Shown one piece after another: positions 34,654 to 44,704 of a DNA stretch of 64,000 bases. The position numbers were made by a program, and so were the translations under genes. Below the pieces are notes generated by a model, which had not been told where the DNA came from, ran no database searches, and saw nothing but the letters and a program-made list of their open reading frames with translations. Source of the stretch: Setomelanomma holmii (lineage: Eukaryota; Ascomycota; Dothideomycetes; Pleosporales; Phaeosphaeriaceae); the NCBI GenBank assembly GCA_010015745.1, contig ML978162.1, forward strand, positions 62,001 to 126,000, in the 5' to 3' direction. Numbering within the stretch: the stretch's first letter is position 1; each line of letters begins with the position of its first letter.

Positions 34654-36354
34654 ATGTCTCTCAATCCAGATCAGGCCGTGTCTCTGGATACCTCTTGCCA
34701 TGGTGATACCGGCGACTTGCAAGCGGCACAGGCCCAGAATCAAGGCTGGAACGTGCTCCCGACCAACGCCCTGCCACCTTTTTCTCCACCATACTTTACC
34801 CCTGCCACATTCAGACTCTTCGAAGGCTTGGAGGAGCTTGCATTGAACCCATTTGTCTGTCTTCCCAGCGATGAGTTCTCCGAACACCAGAATGACACGA
34901 GCTCGACTGCACAATACTGGGATTGGATTCTTGAGACAACCTCGTCGCAACCATGGCTTGAGCCGGCACCACTAGTTGGTCATGGGCACCCTTCTCCTTT
35001 CGACCCACCCGAGCTGTTGGAGGTACCACGGCTGATACCGCCACCAGCTAATCCGAGTGTGTCTCTATGGTCCCCTCATCGACCGTCGCAAGCTTACGGG
35101 ACGCCGGTGGATGGCGGCCAAGAAGGATTCTACAACATGGCATCCTCCGCATCGTTCCCATTCCTTCGTCGTGGCAGTGGAGCTCCTCTTCGTAGTGTCG
35201 ATGAGAACCAGAACAGCTTCGTGCAGTGTGCAGCTATCGCTCTTCCATCGGTGGCGCCATCTATACAATCGACATATGCTCCTCAGCCGATCGCATTTGC
35301 TCCACGACCATTTCATGAGTACCAAGCCCTACTGAGCCACGGTGAGCAGATTTCACACCAAGCTGCAGAAGTCCGTTGCGGCAAGCGGAAGCTTCGCGAT
35401 GACTCCCTCAACGGCGTGGCCAAGCGTTCGCGCGTGAGTGTTGAAGCTGACGCAGGACATATAATGACAGACAATGGTACCATCTCAATGGATCCCCGCT
35501 TTGTGCCAAACTCAAACGCAGACATTCCTCAGACATTCGCAGCTGGCATCATTGGCAAAGCTCGAGATAACAAGAGACACGCCCACGCTCGACCATGGGG
35601 TCTGCAGCGTATCCTGACGCATAGATTCATCGAAAAGGAGTGCGCGCGTCTTGATATGCCGAAGCCACCCATCACGGACGCAGACATATATCTGTACTGC
35701 TACTCCAAGAACTCCCCATGGGATGTGATCCGCAGCGTAGTGCCTCCTGAGAACGTCGACGTTCGCTTGCTCGGCAACATCGAGATCTCAGCCGAAGAGA
35801 TCCTCGCGTTCTTTCCTCATCACCTGAAGTGGTCTGATGTGATTTATAGGCTGGTACAGAATGGTTGGTCTCCCAACGACATGGCGAATTACATCAACTA
35901 CACCCGCAACCTGTCTCGAAAAGATGGAAAACGTGGTAATACGATCTTGAAGTGGCTGCAAGCCGCCGATAAAATCATTCTGGGTAAGGAAAAGAGTGGA
36001 TTTCGGGACCGAGCTAGCTTCAACACAACTTGCTCTACTGCTAAGGACTGGGTTCCTTACGAGCATCCCAATCTTCAAGGTAGGATTGACTACTTCCTCG
36101 TAGACCTTGCGGACGGCTTGGCGCGCTTCCCACTTGGTGATGGCGCACGCCTTCTGACGCGCGCTGTTCGACTTGCTGTCGCACGCGATGACCGCGATGT
36201 CAAGCTTAGCGAGATCCACCAGTACATCCGAGGAAACCTCTTGATAATCCCTCCTCTGCCATCCATGCGCGAGCAGATGATGGCTGGGAATCATCCAGAT
36301 GCTGCAGCTATCGGGCGGTGGCGCGAGGAGTCGCCTATCGTGAGGCGCAAGTAA
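34654..36354 (+). CDS. Member 3 of the uncharacterised two-module family (566 aa)
   Basis: Single exon. I start at the ATG 34654 (MSLNPDQAVS); an in-frame TTG just upstream is not needed. Residues 1-240 are Pro/Ser-rich and disordered. A KRKLRDD...AKRSR patch near 245-265 suggests nuclear import. Residues about 290-330 hold 'RPWGLQRILTHRFIEKEC'. The first shared module is at about 370-410 (VRLLGNIEISAEEILAFFPH...DVIYRLVQNGWSPNDMANYI). The second is at about 485-535 (LARFPLGDGARLLTRAVRLA...KLSEIHQYIRGN). Among the five members this is the cleanest intron-less copy. No catalytic motif or known DNA-binding domain is visible; function unknown. Confidence 0.75.
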   Translation: MSLNPDQAVSLDTSCHGDTGDLQAAQAQNQGWNVLPTNALPPFSPPYFTPATFRLFEGLEELALNPFVCLPSDEFSEHQNDTSSTAQYWDWILETTSSQPWLEPAPLVGHGHPSPFDPPELLEVPRLIPPPANPSVSLWSPHRPSQAYGTPVDGGQEGFYNMASSASFPFLRRGSGAPLRSVDENQNSFVQCAAIALPSVAPSIQSTYAPQPIAFAPRPFHEYQALLSHGEQISHQAAEVRCGKRKLRDDSLNGVAKRSRVSVEADAGHIMTDNGTISMDPRFVPNSNADIPQTFAAGIIGKARDNKRHAHARPWGLQRILTHRFIEKECARLDMPKPPITDADIYLYCYSKNSPWDVIRSVVPPENVDVRLLGNIEISAEEILAFFPHHLKWSDVIYRLVQNGWSPNDMANYINYTRNLSRKDGKRGNTILKWLQAADKIILGKEKSGFRDRASFNTTCSTAKDWVPYEHPNLQGRIDYFLVDLADGLARFPLGDGARLLTRAVRLAVARDDRDVKLSEIHQYIRGNLLIIPPLPSMREQMMAGNHPDAAAIGRWREESPIVRRK

Positions 36355-37154
36355 GCTGGTCCCGTCGTGCCCGCCGGTTCGTAGGTGATCTCGTTCCTTA
36401 AAAGTCAAACTTCGTGCTCTCCAAGCTCTCCTCACTCGCACATTTGGCCGATTTCCAGCCCGCTTGTCATTAGCTCCATGGTCGCCTATTGTTACCTGTC
36501 CTTTCTCGATGTTTTTTTCATTGCCAGATCTCGCACACCTCAGAGGCACGAGAGATCCATCATAGTCAGATCGTGCAAAAGTCAAGATATCTAAGAATCT
36601 TTGTATTCATTAACCTGATGTGCCGTGTTGTGGCACAATTTCACACGTAGTTTGTATACATCAACGCTATCTCGTCTCTATCTTTCCACTCCAATGGCGA
36701 GAGTTGGACCATTGCACGCGTGCCTTTCCAGCTCCAGGTATCCTACTCAAAGTCGAGCACAAGCTCTGCATCCTCCTTCCAGTCTGCCTCGTTGAACCCC
36801 TCTCCGAACTCCTGGCGGGTCTTCTTTCCACCCCTAGGGATGATGACGATCTTCTTTAGAGCCAGCATCTTCTACAAGACTGGCAGGTCTCCCAAGTTCT
36901 CTGCAAGATGGGTGTTGTTCAATAGGCCGATAGTCTCGATACCGCCGAGCACACGAGCCGGAACAATTTTGACGAAGGTGGCGAGATCTTGAAGAGACAC
37001 CTATGCGGGGAGGCTACCGTCAGCTTTTCTCACCCAATTGGCGCTTGATTGCTACTCACGTAGAACACATTGATCTGCCAGACAAGAAACTTCGTCTCCG
37101 CGTACACCTACTTACACATGCGCAGCAGCGGCAGCAACGTCGACAGGCAGTGAA

Positions 37155-37174
37155 CCCGATTATGTCCCCGGCGC
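37155..37174 (+). repeat. 20-bp direct repeat flanking the hAT unit, left copy
   Basis: CCCGATTATGTCCCCGGCGC is repeated exactly at 41675-41694 on the other side of the hAT element, and abuts the element's inverted ends on both sides. It is target sequence of the interrupted F-box-like gene duplicated by, or around, the insertion; hAT elements normally make 8-bp duplications. Confidence 0.8.
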
Positions 37175-38005
37175 AGACTTGCTATCATTCAGTCAAAACG
37201 CAGTTAACTGACTGACTGACTGCCAAGACTCAGTCAGACAAGTCAAAGTTTAAGAGCCGAGCTTTCACAGTCAGTCACAGTTAAAGCCCTTTGGCTGACT
37301 GACTGACTGTTGTTTAATGTAGCTGTTTGATCCCTTATAAGTGGCATTTGAAGGTTGATTGGGAAAGCCTGAAGCGGCTAGGAACAGCTCAGATAATTGA
37401 ATTTCCGTGCCAGCTTAAGTTTTCTTAGCTTGTATTATCAACGCTGCTAGCGACTCTGTACTGTCGCGCATGCTAACTTTGTACCTCTTTGATTTTATTG
37501 TTATGTCCTCACGCCCAAACTCAGCTGCCCTCCGTTGTGTTATTGAGCGCGATAAATGCAAAGAAACGACACTAGCTGACTCCGTCGCGGCCTCAGTTTC
37601 TGATGTCGGAGGTCCTAATGCGCCTGTTAAGACAGCCGAAGATAATAATAAGGACAACAGTGCCTTCGAAGGGCTTAACTGGCTACGCTTACCAGACCTT
37701 GAGCGGCGCCAAAACGACCATAATTGGGGACAGAGAAGCTGAATATACAAGCACAGCTGGCCTGTCTACCGTCGCAAACACCAGCGCAATTACTGGCTTT
37801 GCCGCCATTGTCACATCAAAGGCGTGACTGGAGGCCTGTTTGACGCGTCGACGTCCACCTCGTCGTCAGCGTACCACCTAAGGCGGCTTATCAAGGGACA
37901 CCGTGTCGGTCCTGACGGCCCAATCAAGGGCAACGGTGACCCAAACCAGAGCACGCTAGTCGGCACAATGCGCTCGAATGGTGCTGAAGTATCGCAGGAG
38001 GTAGC

Positions 38006-39356
38006 TACAGTACTAGGTCAAAAGTTTTCGTTGCCAAGCTTGCCCCGCGCTCCAACACCACCCATCCCAAATGATAACTCCATACAAAATAAGCGTACAA
38101 CAACATATATACATAGTTTTTTAGGGTGAATTCAATAATTATGTAATTAATACTTCGTTTGCCAGCCTTTAGCCTTGCGTACAGCCGCGAGGCGTTGTGG
38201 CATACTCAAGATGGGCGTCTTGATTAGCTTGCTAGGTATAGCACACCAGCACTCTTTCAAGGCCTTACAAAAGCCATCCCACTCTTCTTCAGCTACGCTG
38301 TAGTTGTTGTATCGTGGGTAGAATTTGTGCATGCGCTTCTTGAGGTGCCACCAGAGGTGCTCAATTGGGTTGAGATCTGGTGAGTAAGGTGGCCATATGA
38401 TGGGTGCAATGTGGTGATCGGCCAGGAACTTGCGCGCCTTCTTTGAGGTATGAATGCGTGCGTTGTCCTGCATGAAGAGCTGAGAACGACGCTAATAGGA
38501 AGGAGACCTTCTGTTAAGGCCTTGATGTAACTTTCTGCAGAGTAGCCTTTCTTTTTAGCGTTGGGATCGCGCTCCATGATGACCAGGTTGCTCCTCCTTG
38601 GATGGCCGCATTCATCGAGCCATATTGAAGCCCACACCATCTGGGCAGGCTTACGCCTAGTGGAGATTGCAGTAATCATCTCCTTCCATTCCTCCCAAGG
38701 GTAACGAAAGCACCACTCAATAGAACTGCCTGCGCTCTTCTGAGCGGAGCACTCGTCAGAGAACTTAAGAGTGCTCTGCGCCCATCAGAAGTTGCGCCAT
38801 GTCCTGCAAAAGAGCAAGCGCTTTAAAACATGCTCTCTCTTTAGGTAAGGTCGCTTTTTCTAGCGGTATTTATTGAGGCCACACCGCTTGAGTGCCCGGT
38901 ATAATGTGGAGTGGCTGGGTGCGTTCGAAAGGGTGCCATCCTCATTAACAACTACAGCCGCTTTGGCGAGCTTTGAGTACTCAATCTTTGGAGCAGCACG
39001 TGCTTTTCTATAGATGATCTTTTTCGCATGAAGCGATATCATACGAGGGCGCCCAGAGCGAGGCAATTCCTCTGTGGTGGTGCGTTTTTTCGCGTTTTGA
39101 ATGGTGGTACGGATGCAGTTGGGTGAACGTCTGAATTCCTCCACAAGCTCTGCAACTGAAACACCAGCCTCACTTTTCGCAATAAGACGTTGTCTTTAGA
39201 TAAGTGTTAGATTTGGCCCACGCTGCGCGTTTCCTGAGATTTCTGTACCAAAAGAACAATATGGAGGCATTGTGGTGGTGGGAGTAAGATGGGACCATCG
39301 CGCGCGTTGTTCTCGCATTCTCGCTTAGCAACCAAAACTTTTGACGCGCTACTGTA
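38006..39356 (-). mobile_element. Tc1/mariner element nested in the hAT element
   Basis: Bounded by TA at 38006-38007 and 39355-39356. The imperfect inverted ends of about 35 bp share GTCAAAAGTTTT-GTTGC-AAGC (left begins CAGTACTAGGTCAAAAGTTT; right, reverse-complemented, CAGTAGCGCGTCAAAAGTTT). Length about 1.35 kb. It interrupts the hAT transposase frame, so it arrived later. Confidence 0.85.
38147..39144 (-). pseudogene. Tc1/mariner transposase remnant, DD34E
   Basis: Minus-strand reading gives an N-terminal helix-turn-helix part (PSHSTLYRALKRCGLNKYR), an internal stop at about 38860, a second near 38795, then 'LKFSDECSAQ' (first catalytic Asp), 'MVWASIWLDECG', a frameshift near 38475, and 'MQDNARIHTS' (second Asp) with 'PPYSPDLNPIEHLWWHLKK' (third acidic residue Glu). 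There are 34 residues between the last two catalytic residues, the DD34E spacing of Tc1-type enzymes. Stops and a frameshift make it inactive. Confidence 0.85.
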
Positions 39357-41001
39357 ACGAGATAGCTGCAAGCTTTTCAAAGCGTAGGTTCTTAGACGCG
39401 CTAAAGGGGTAGGTTGCAGACGATAATCAGAGCTTACGCGTAATAGAGATGCCGTCTTTTTGACGGTTAATCAGAGCCGCAAACCCAACAACCAAAGTTG
39501 TGCTTTGGCGCAGTCACCAGTCCCTCCGAGACGCAATTATTGCTGAATACCACGCCTACGTACCTGCCGTTACTGTCCACTTGCGCGAAGCCCGTTCTCT
39601 TATCCACGTATCCTTTGACAATTGGACGTCTACTGGTGGCAAACTTGCGCTGACTGGTATATGTGTACACCACCTTAACAAGGCAGGCAAGCTTCAGGAC
39701 TACGTGCTTGGACTGCCAGAGCTCCATGGGCAGCACAGCGGCGACAATATTGGACAATTGTAGCAGCAACGCTGCGCAACTTTGGCGTAGATAGGCAGGC
39801 TGTTGGGTACTTTGTGCTTAACGACGCGTACAATAACGACACTGCTGATGACACCCTTGCTGCTGAGCTTGGGTTTGACTCTGTCCGTCGGCGCTTGCGC
39901 TGTTGCTGCCATATACTGAACCTTGGCACTCAGGTGATAATATGGGGTAAGGACCATCACGCTTTTGAGAACGAAGGCAGCAACCTAGACAACGAGGAGG
40001 AGTTTATGCAGGAGTGGCGTAACTATAGGCCTATTAGTGTCTTGTTTGATGTTATTGCGTCTATCTGTATGCCCCAAACGAAGCAGCTTTTAGCACGTTT
40101 TCAGCAAGAGGAGGCGGAGATACTGGGTGAGCAGGTAGTGCTTAAGGACCTTATCAAGCCTGTCAAGACGCACTGGAACTCCTACTATGCTACTTTTACG
40201 CGCGCGATTGAGCTTCACAGTCCGCTTGACAGCTACGTTGAAGTTAAACTTGATGAGCACCGTGTTACTGCTGCAGGTTGCGGCCGGCGACAGCCTAGAA
40301 TTGCAGAGCAGCAGCCACGATTGTTTATTCGTGAAGGCGGGCTTACTGGGAGAGACTGGGCGACAATTGCTGAGTACACTAATCTGCTTGAGCCATTTGC
40401 TGAGGCTACTCGGCTGCTTGAGGGACGCGGTAAACACGGTCGTCACGGTGCAATTTGGGAGGTTCTTATAACCTTCGAATGGCTCCTGACCGAGCTTGAG
40501 CGGCTGAAAGATCGCCACCACAACATCAATTACGACGACCTATCAGCGCCAGAGGACCATCTCGTCGCTAACGTCAACCTTGCGTATGCCAAATTATCAC
40601 AGTATTACAGCAAGTTTGACGACGTGCCTGTCTACTATGCTGCTACTATACTCCACCCGCGCTACAAGAACCACCTTGAGGCCTTCTGGCACGTCCCTGA
40701 CGATCACGACAGCGCCGAACTTGGGCCTCATTATCGCAAAGGCTGGCTCACGAATAATCACCGCGCTTTCTTAGCAATGTAGAAGGAGCATAAGGACGCT
40801 GCGATTGCGAGCGCGGAGGCAGTAGAGGCGCAGCGTCCTGTTAAGAAACCGTGTCTAGGCGCAGCACCTACATCGCGTTCGGATTTCTTAAAATCCCAGA
40901 TAGATGCTGCGATGAGGCAACTCAAGGACAATCTGAGCGACGAGTATGATATTTAGAAGCGCGAGCCGGCGTTAGAGGAGAACAATGATGTCAGCATCTA
41001 C

Positions 41002-41065
41002 TGTGACGGTATAAATACCTTGTATACGGAACGGTACGCAAGGTCGGCTTTCTTATACCGTTACA
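41002..41065. mobile_element. 64-bp palindromic mini-element, copy A
   Basis: Starts TGTGACGGTATAA and ends TTATACCGTTACA, so almost the whole unit can fold into one hairpin (inner ACCTTG/CAAGGT arm too). Flanked by the 5-bp duplication TCTAC (40997-41001 and 41066-41070). Homologous, in inverse orientation, to the 74-bp unit at 63630-63703. It lies inside the decayed hAT transposase. LTR-like sequence (TATA run, CT-rich, ending TGTTAACA near 41200) follows it, so it could instead be the first part of a larger solo LTR. Confidence 0.65.
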
Positions 41066-41814
41066 TCTACGCCTACTCAGGAGTAGCGCGTTTCATCACT
41101 GATTATGTAATAGGAGGATATATATTCGCTCTCTTCGATATACTTATCAATCAACCAACTTCTTCCTCAATCCTCCTCTCTCACATGTTAACAAATGAGC
41201 TGTTGCACAACCGAGTAAAGTACTGGCAATTGCGACAACAATTGCACCTAGTGCTTTAAAAACTTGCAGTAGACGTCCTTACAACCCCTGCGTCTGCTGC
41301 TGACTGCGAGCGCACTTTTAGCGAGCTAGACAATATGCTAGGGACGCGGAGACTACAGATGAAGCCTAAGTTAATCACCACTTTGCAGTGTATAAAGAGC
41401 TGGAAACAGGCAGGTATTACCCTGAGTAGTGGACCCGGTTATAGTGAGGACGAGATCACGAGAATACAGGTGCATCTTGCCCAGTTTAAAGTTAGTTAGC
41501 AGTCAGTCAGTCGGTCAATAAAGACACAATCATTTTTCTTGGCAATCAGACAAGTTACGGTTAATGCAAAGTGGATTTCTTGGCAGTCAAACAAGTCACA
41601 GTCAACGCCTCGAAGCGTCGCAGTCAGTCACAGTTTAACTCGTTTGACTGACTGACTGACTGTTAACAACTCTGCCCGATTATGTCCCCGGCGCGGGTGG
41701 TAGATCTTGAAGCAAGGCTCGTGCGACTCGTAGTACTCAAGAAAGTCAATTTTAGGCCACGCGAACGTGCCATGCTCAACCTTACGTGGCTCGCGCCGCT
41801 TGTAATACTGGATG

Positions 41815-41942
41815 CAGAGTGCGCAACAAGCAAGCGATAGGCAGATTGATTACCAGATTAGGACTATCACGGACCAGATAGTGGTCTTTGGAGGCCTAAT
41901 GCGGTAATCAATCTGTTTATCGCTTGCTTGTTGCGCACTCTA
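41815..41942. mobile_element. hAT-type MITE, copy B (128 bp)
   Basis: Palindromic element with ends CAGAGTGCGCAACAAGC and GCTTGTTGCGCACTCTA, flanked by the 8-bp duplication ACTGGATG (41807-41814 and 41943-41950). It is inserted in the coding region of the F-box-like pseudogene. Almost the same sequence as the copy at 28824-28950, so mobilised fairly recently relative to other repeats here. Confidence 0.88.
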
Positions 41943-42511
41943 ACTGGATGAAGTGGCACAGTAGGGCGAAGGTGAAGATTTTGGTGCGGATTTGAGGCGG
42001 TAGGCGCAAGAGGGGCGAGGGATTGTTGTTCATCTTGCTGGTGGAAATGTCAGTGAGTTGCTAGTGAGAATACGCCAATGTTATTAATACGAGAAGGTGA
42101 CTTACAACGATGCCGTGTGTGCGCAGTGTCGACAACTTCTGTTTGGGTCGGCAGCTAGGGTGGAAGAGGTTTTGGGCAGCTGTTTGTGGGGATCTTCGCG
42201 ATTGTTTCTCAGATACTAGCGTGACTATAACAAGATCACATGATGTCATTCAGCAAGGTATGTCAAGCGTTCAGCGGATGACCACAGAGAGAAAATGGCT
42301 GACTCGAACGAGTCTTCTTATTAGGTTTTACGTTCTGTCAGATTCCTCGTGCGAGCTACGAGCACATTGTAGCTGAGACCAAGGCCGATGAGAATTAAGA
42401 AAATGACATTCCTCTGTGAGTGTCTTCATCTCGAGTACCCACTCCCGCCCAGGATCAGTTGCATGTTTTTAAAGCGCTCTGCCTAGCCACAAATGCTGCG
42501 TCTGCCCTTGT

Positions 42512-43105
42512 TCATAGCCTAGACCCCTCGCACTGCTTCGTCTGCTCTCCTTTAGTGACGATCTGAACATCCAGATCGACACCCGCGTGATGCTTGATGA
42601 GTCGGGCAGCTTGTATCTTGTCCTTCTCGCAACAAACGCCACAGATGCAGCCTATGGGTGACGTTCGCTCAATGACCACCTTCTCTAGCGACTGCAAGTG
42701 GCGCAAAGCCGCGAAGTTGGCGACCTCCCAGCTGCCCGCGCCCATGTAGTTGTGCTCAATTATCGGGATTTTGATAGTGCTCACCATGCCCTTTGCATGG
42801 TACGGCAAAACCTCCACAAAGTCCTCTAGGTCCACCAGCTTGACAATGAAAGTGTTCAGGGCGTAGACCAGGGGGCGATACTCGAGTCGGAGCTGACGAC
42901 AGACTTGAGTCGGGCAGAGGAGAGCGGTAAACCGGCCTGTGCAGAGCTGGTCGACCCAAAGATCATACTCGACTTGAAAACGCACGTGTCGCGTCGCCGC
43001 GGTGTAGAATTTCGTGCCGACATCTACGGTGATGCATCCTGCGGTGAGCGTGTACTCGAAAATGGCGTTCCTCAACTCGGACGGTAGGTGGAGTAGGGGC
43101 GACAT
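42512..43105 (-). CDS. F-box-like (2EXR-type) family protein (197 aa)
   Basis: ATG at 43105 opens MSPLLHLPSELRNAIFEYTL, the 'LLxLPxELRNxIYxYAL' start motif of a large family of F-box-like fungal proteins. Downstream blocks are 'LLCPTQVCRQLRLEYRPLVYALNTF' (family pattern: small group, Cys-Arg-Gln, Tyr, then N-T-F) and 'LRHLQSLEKVVIE'. In-frame sequence upstream (RNEQ) resembles the N-terminus of the 50.9-kb paralogue (VRNKAR), so a short upstream exon is possible. Family members are numerous and lineage-expanded; the motif suggests, without proof, substrate recruitment to ubiquitin ligases. Four relatives lie within 15 kb. Confidence 0.7.
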   Translation of the reverse strand: MSPLLHLPSELRNAIFEYTLTAGCITVDVGTKFYTAATRHVRFQVEYDLWVDQLCTGRFTALLCPTQVCRQLRLEYRPLVYALNTFIVKLVDLEDFVEVLPYHAKGMVSTIKIPIIEHNYMGAGSWEVANFAALRHLQSLEKVVIERTSPIGCICGVCCEKDKIQAARLIKHHAGVDLDVQIVTKGEQTKQCEGSRL

Positions 43106-43262
43106 TTGCTCATTACGCAACGCACTGTGTTGTTGGTCAGTGTATATGCCGAAGCGATTCTATCTTATGTGGTTCTTGCTCACATCGAGGTCAAGTCGGA
43201 CAGAAGGCTAGCTGTTGAGTCGTGTGTCATTGCTATTATGCTGTATCCGCAGGAGGAGTCGG

Positions 43263-44034
43263 TCAGTGTGGTCTTGAGACTGAGCTGTTGACGATGTTTG
43301 GCGGGGCAGGAGAGCTGGACGAGCTGACAAAAGTCAAGTGATCATTGCTACAAATATAGCCAGCCCCACAAACGCCCAACCAGCCCCTCCAAAACCCGAA
43401 CGTCCTCCTTCTGAGGAGCTTCGACTCTCTGAGACCATCATAGTCCATCTCACGCGCCAGGGAGCGGGGCTCGTCAACAAATGGCGCCACCATTTCCACC
43501 CTCTTCAGCGCCGGCAACTCTTTCCACCAGACCAGCCGAATTGTCTCAGGATCGTGCATCCTTTTTCTTAGCCTCGGCTCCCCCCTTCTATGGTAGCCCT
43601 GCTCACAGATTCCATCATCCTCCAGCCGCAAAGTCTCAATCACTCGGCGGACTCTGAGCGGAAGCGCACTGATCATGTACTCCATGTGAGCACCATTCAC
43701 CTGGAAATCGTTGACGACGAATGGCAGGAGCGCAGCTTCGTGATAAAACTGGCGGCATGTCTGAAGTGGCTCGAGGACAGCAGAGATGGAGGTCATGTTG
43801 TCGCCAATCGTGGCGCAGAGGGAGAAGGAGGGCACGCCGGAGGAAGAAGTGCACCATTGGCCGTCGATGTGCTCGACGCAGAAGGCATACTCGTAGATGC
43901 GATTGCGAATTTCTCCAGGTAGGCGGAGAAGCGCGGAGGGGGTCTTGTTGTCGGCTGTGCTAATGTAGTGTCAGCACTAGACTTGGAAAGTGGTACCATT
44001 GAAGAACAACCAGAAAGTTTTACATTGTTTCCAT
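43263..44034 (-). CDS. F-box-like (2EXR-type) family protein, two exons (235 aa)
   Basis: A tiny first exon (44024-44034, METI) joins 43263-43959 through a 64-nt intron with GTAAAA donor, GTGCTGACA branch and TTAG acceptor. The ATG context (GCCATGG) is strong. The product begins ITADNKTPSALLRLPGEIRNRIYEYAF, then 'LEPLQTCRQFYHEAALLPFVVNDF' (Cys-Arg-Gln...Glu...Asn-x-Phe block) and 'LPALKRVEMVAPF'. It is a paralogue of its neighbours at 42512, 50351 and 51247. Frames that start at 43835 miss the diagnostic N-terminus because they begin after it. Confidence 0.7.
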
Positions 44035-44454
44035 GGCTGCGACGGAAATCTACGACGCGATTGCAGTAGAACTTACTGTGTGATTTGGTGGCGTTATGCA
44101 ATTTGTGTGGATGGTGGTTAACGTTGCCGTCCTACGAAGGGATCGGGATTGACGCGGCCGGCACAGTGGGACGTCAAACGTTGAAGCGGTTGCAGAGGGC
44201 AGTGGTCAAAGCGTTAATTTTGCAGTCAGAGAAGACTGATCCGTGACATTGTTCATGTCAAAGATCTCATTTGGGTAGTGTTTTCTTTATCGCTCAGTGC
44301 ATATACCCCTCGGGCTTGAAAAAAAGGGTTTTTCAATGTCGTCGACGCTGACCCTCTTGCACCTAAGTATTTATGTGCGCTCGTTAATGAGAATGATCAT
44401 GCATTCCAGCCGTCTTGCCATTGTCAGTCGAGGAGCACCTCAGGAAAGGCCAAT

Positions 44455-44627
44455 TGTAACTGCGTGAGCAGTGTCGGTCAGAGGCTGTGATCAACGATTG
44501 TATTGCCATCTGTTGTCGTGTTTTGATGTTCGTGTACAGGAGCTCTCAGCTCAGAGGTAAGTGCACTTGCCCACAGGGCAGTGCCTACTACAATAGGATA
44601 TCATGTGACTTTAGCCACGTGGTTACA
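44455..44627. mobile_element. 173-bp TG...CA insert, solo-LTR-like, copy B
   Basis: Same family as 27567-27740: starts TGTAACTGCGTGAG, ends CCACGTGGTTACA, same orientation, flanked by the 5-bp duplication CCAAT (44450-44454 and 44628-44632). The two copies differ by scattered substitutions, many of them C/T or G/A. Confidence 0.78.
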
Positions 44628-44704
44628 CCAATCGCCAGCTCTCCCATGTCCCCATCCTATTTCATGGATACACAAATTTTGCATCTCCCATTATAACCTT
44701 GACG

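Larger units (their letters stand above)
37470..41499 (+). pseudogene. hAT transposase remnant (BED finger, RNase H-like core, dimerisation domain)
   Basis: The N-terminal region has a BED-type zinc-finger pattern (WLCRHCHIKG ... YHLRRLIKGH) interrupted upstream by TGA at 37740-37742, where a Trp would fit (GQRS-x-IYKHS). The reading is split by the Tc1 element at 38006-39356. It resumes with 'LIHVSFDNWTSTGGKLALTG', shifts frame near 39760, and continues through 'VGYFVLNDAYNNDTADDTLA' and 'RRLRCCCHILNLGTQVIIWG' to a TAG at 40780-40782. The hAT dimerisation domain is visible at the end (TTPASAADCERTFSELDNML ... LQCIKSWKQAG) after TAA 41257-41259. Most stops look like C-to-T/G-to-A changes, as repeat-induced mutation would give. 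It cannot make active enzyme. Confidence 0.8.
37174..41674 (+). mobile_element. Decayed hAT-superfamily transposon (4.5 kb with nested inserts)
   Basis: Inverted ends are CAGACTTGCTATCATTCAGT (left) and, reverse-complemented, CAGAGTTGTTAACAGTCAGT (right), followed on both sides by subterminal CAGT/GACT repeats, typical transposase-binding arrays. Inside is a hAT transposase relic (37470-41499), a Tc1/mariner element (38006-39356) and a 64-bp palindromic insert (41002-41065). Flanked by a perfect 20-bp direct repeat rather than the expected 8 bp. Confidence 0.8.
36743..42033 (-). pseudogene. F-box-like family gene destroyed by two transposon insertions
   Basis: Reading the minus strand, ATG at 42033 begins MNNNPSPLLRLPPQIRTKIF, the same opening as the intact neighbours (LLRLPSELQNKIF, LLRLPGEIRNRIY). 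The frame is cut at 41943 by the 128-bp MITE; collapsing its 8-bp duplication restores the frame exactly (HFIQ|YYKRREP). It is cut again at 41675 by the 4.5-kb hAT unit and resumes at 37173 (NRVHCLSTLLPLLRMCK), then stops at TAG 37108-37110 where relatives have Gln (CRQ-Y-E). A GTGAGT...ATAG intron (about 37000-37060) and another TAG at 36872-36874 follow before the natural end near 36743. So two insertions and at least two point stops are present. Confidence 0.75.

Noticed and set aside
37190..37230. GACT/CAGT microsatellite as an independent repeat
   Set aside because: Present in inverse orientation at both ends of the hAT element, so it is better read as the subterminal repeats of that element.
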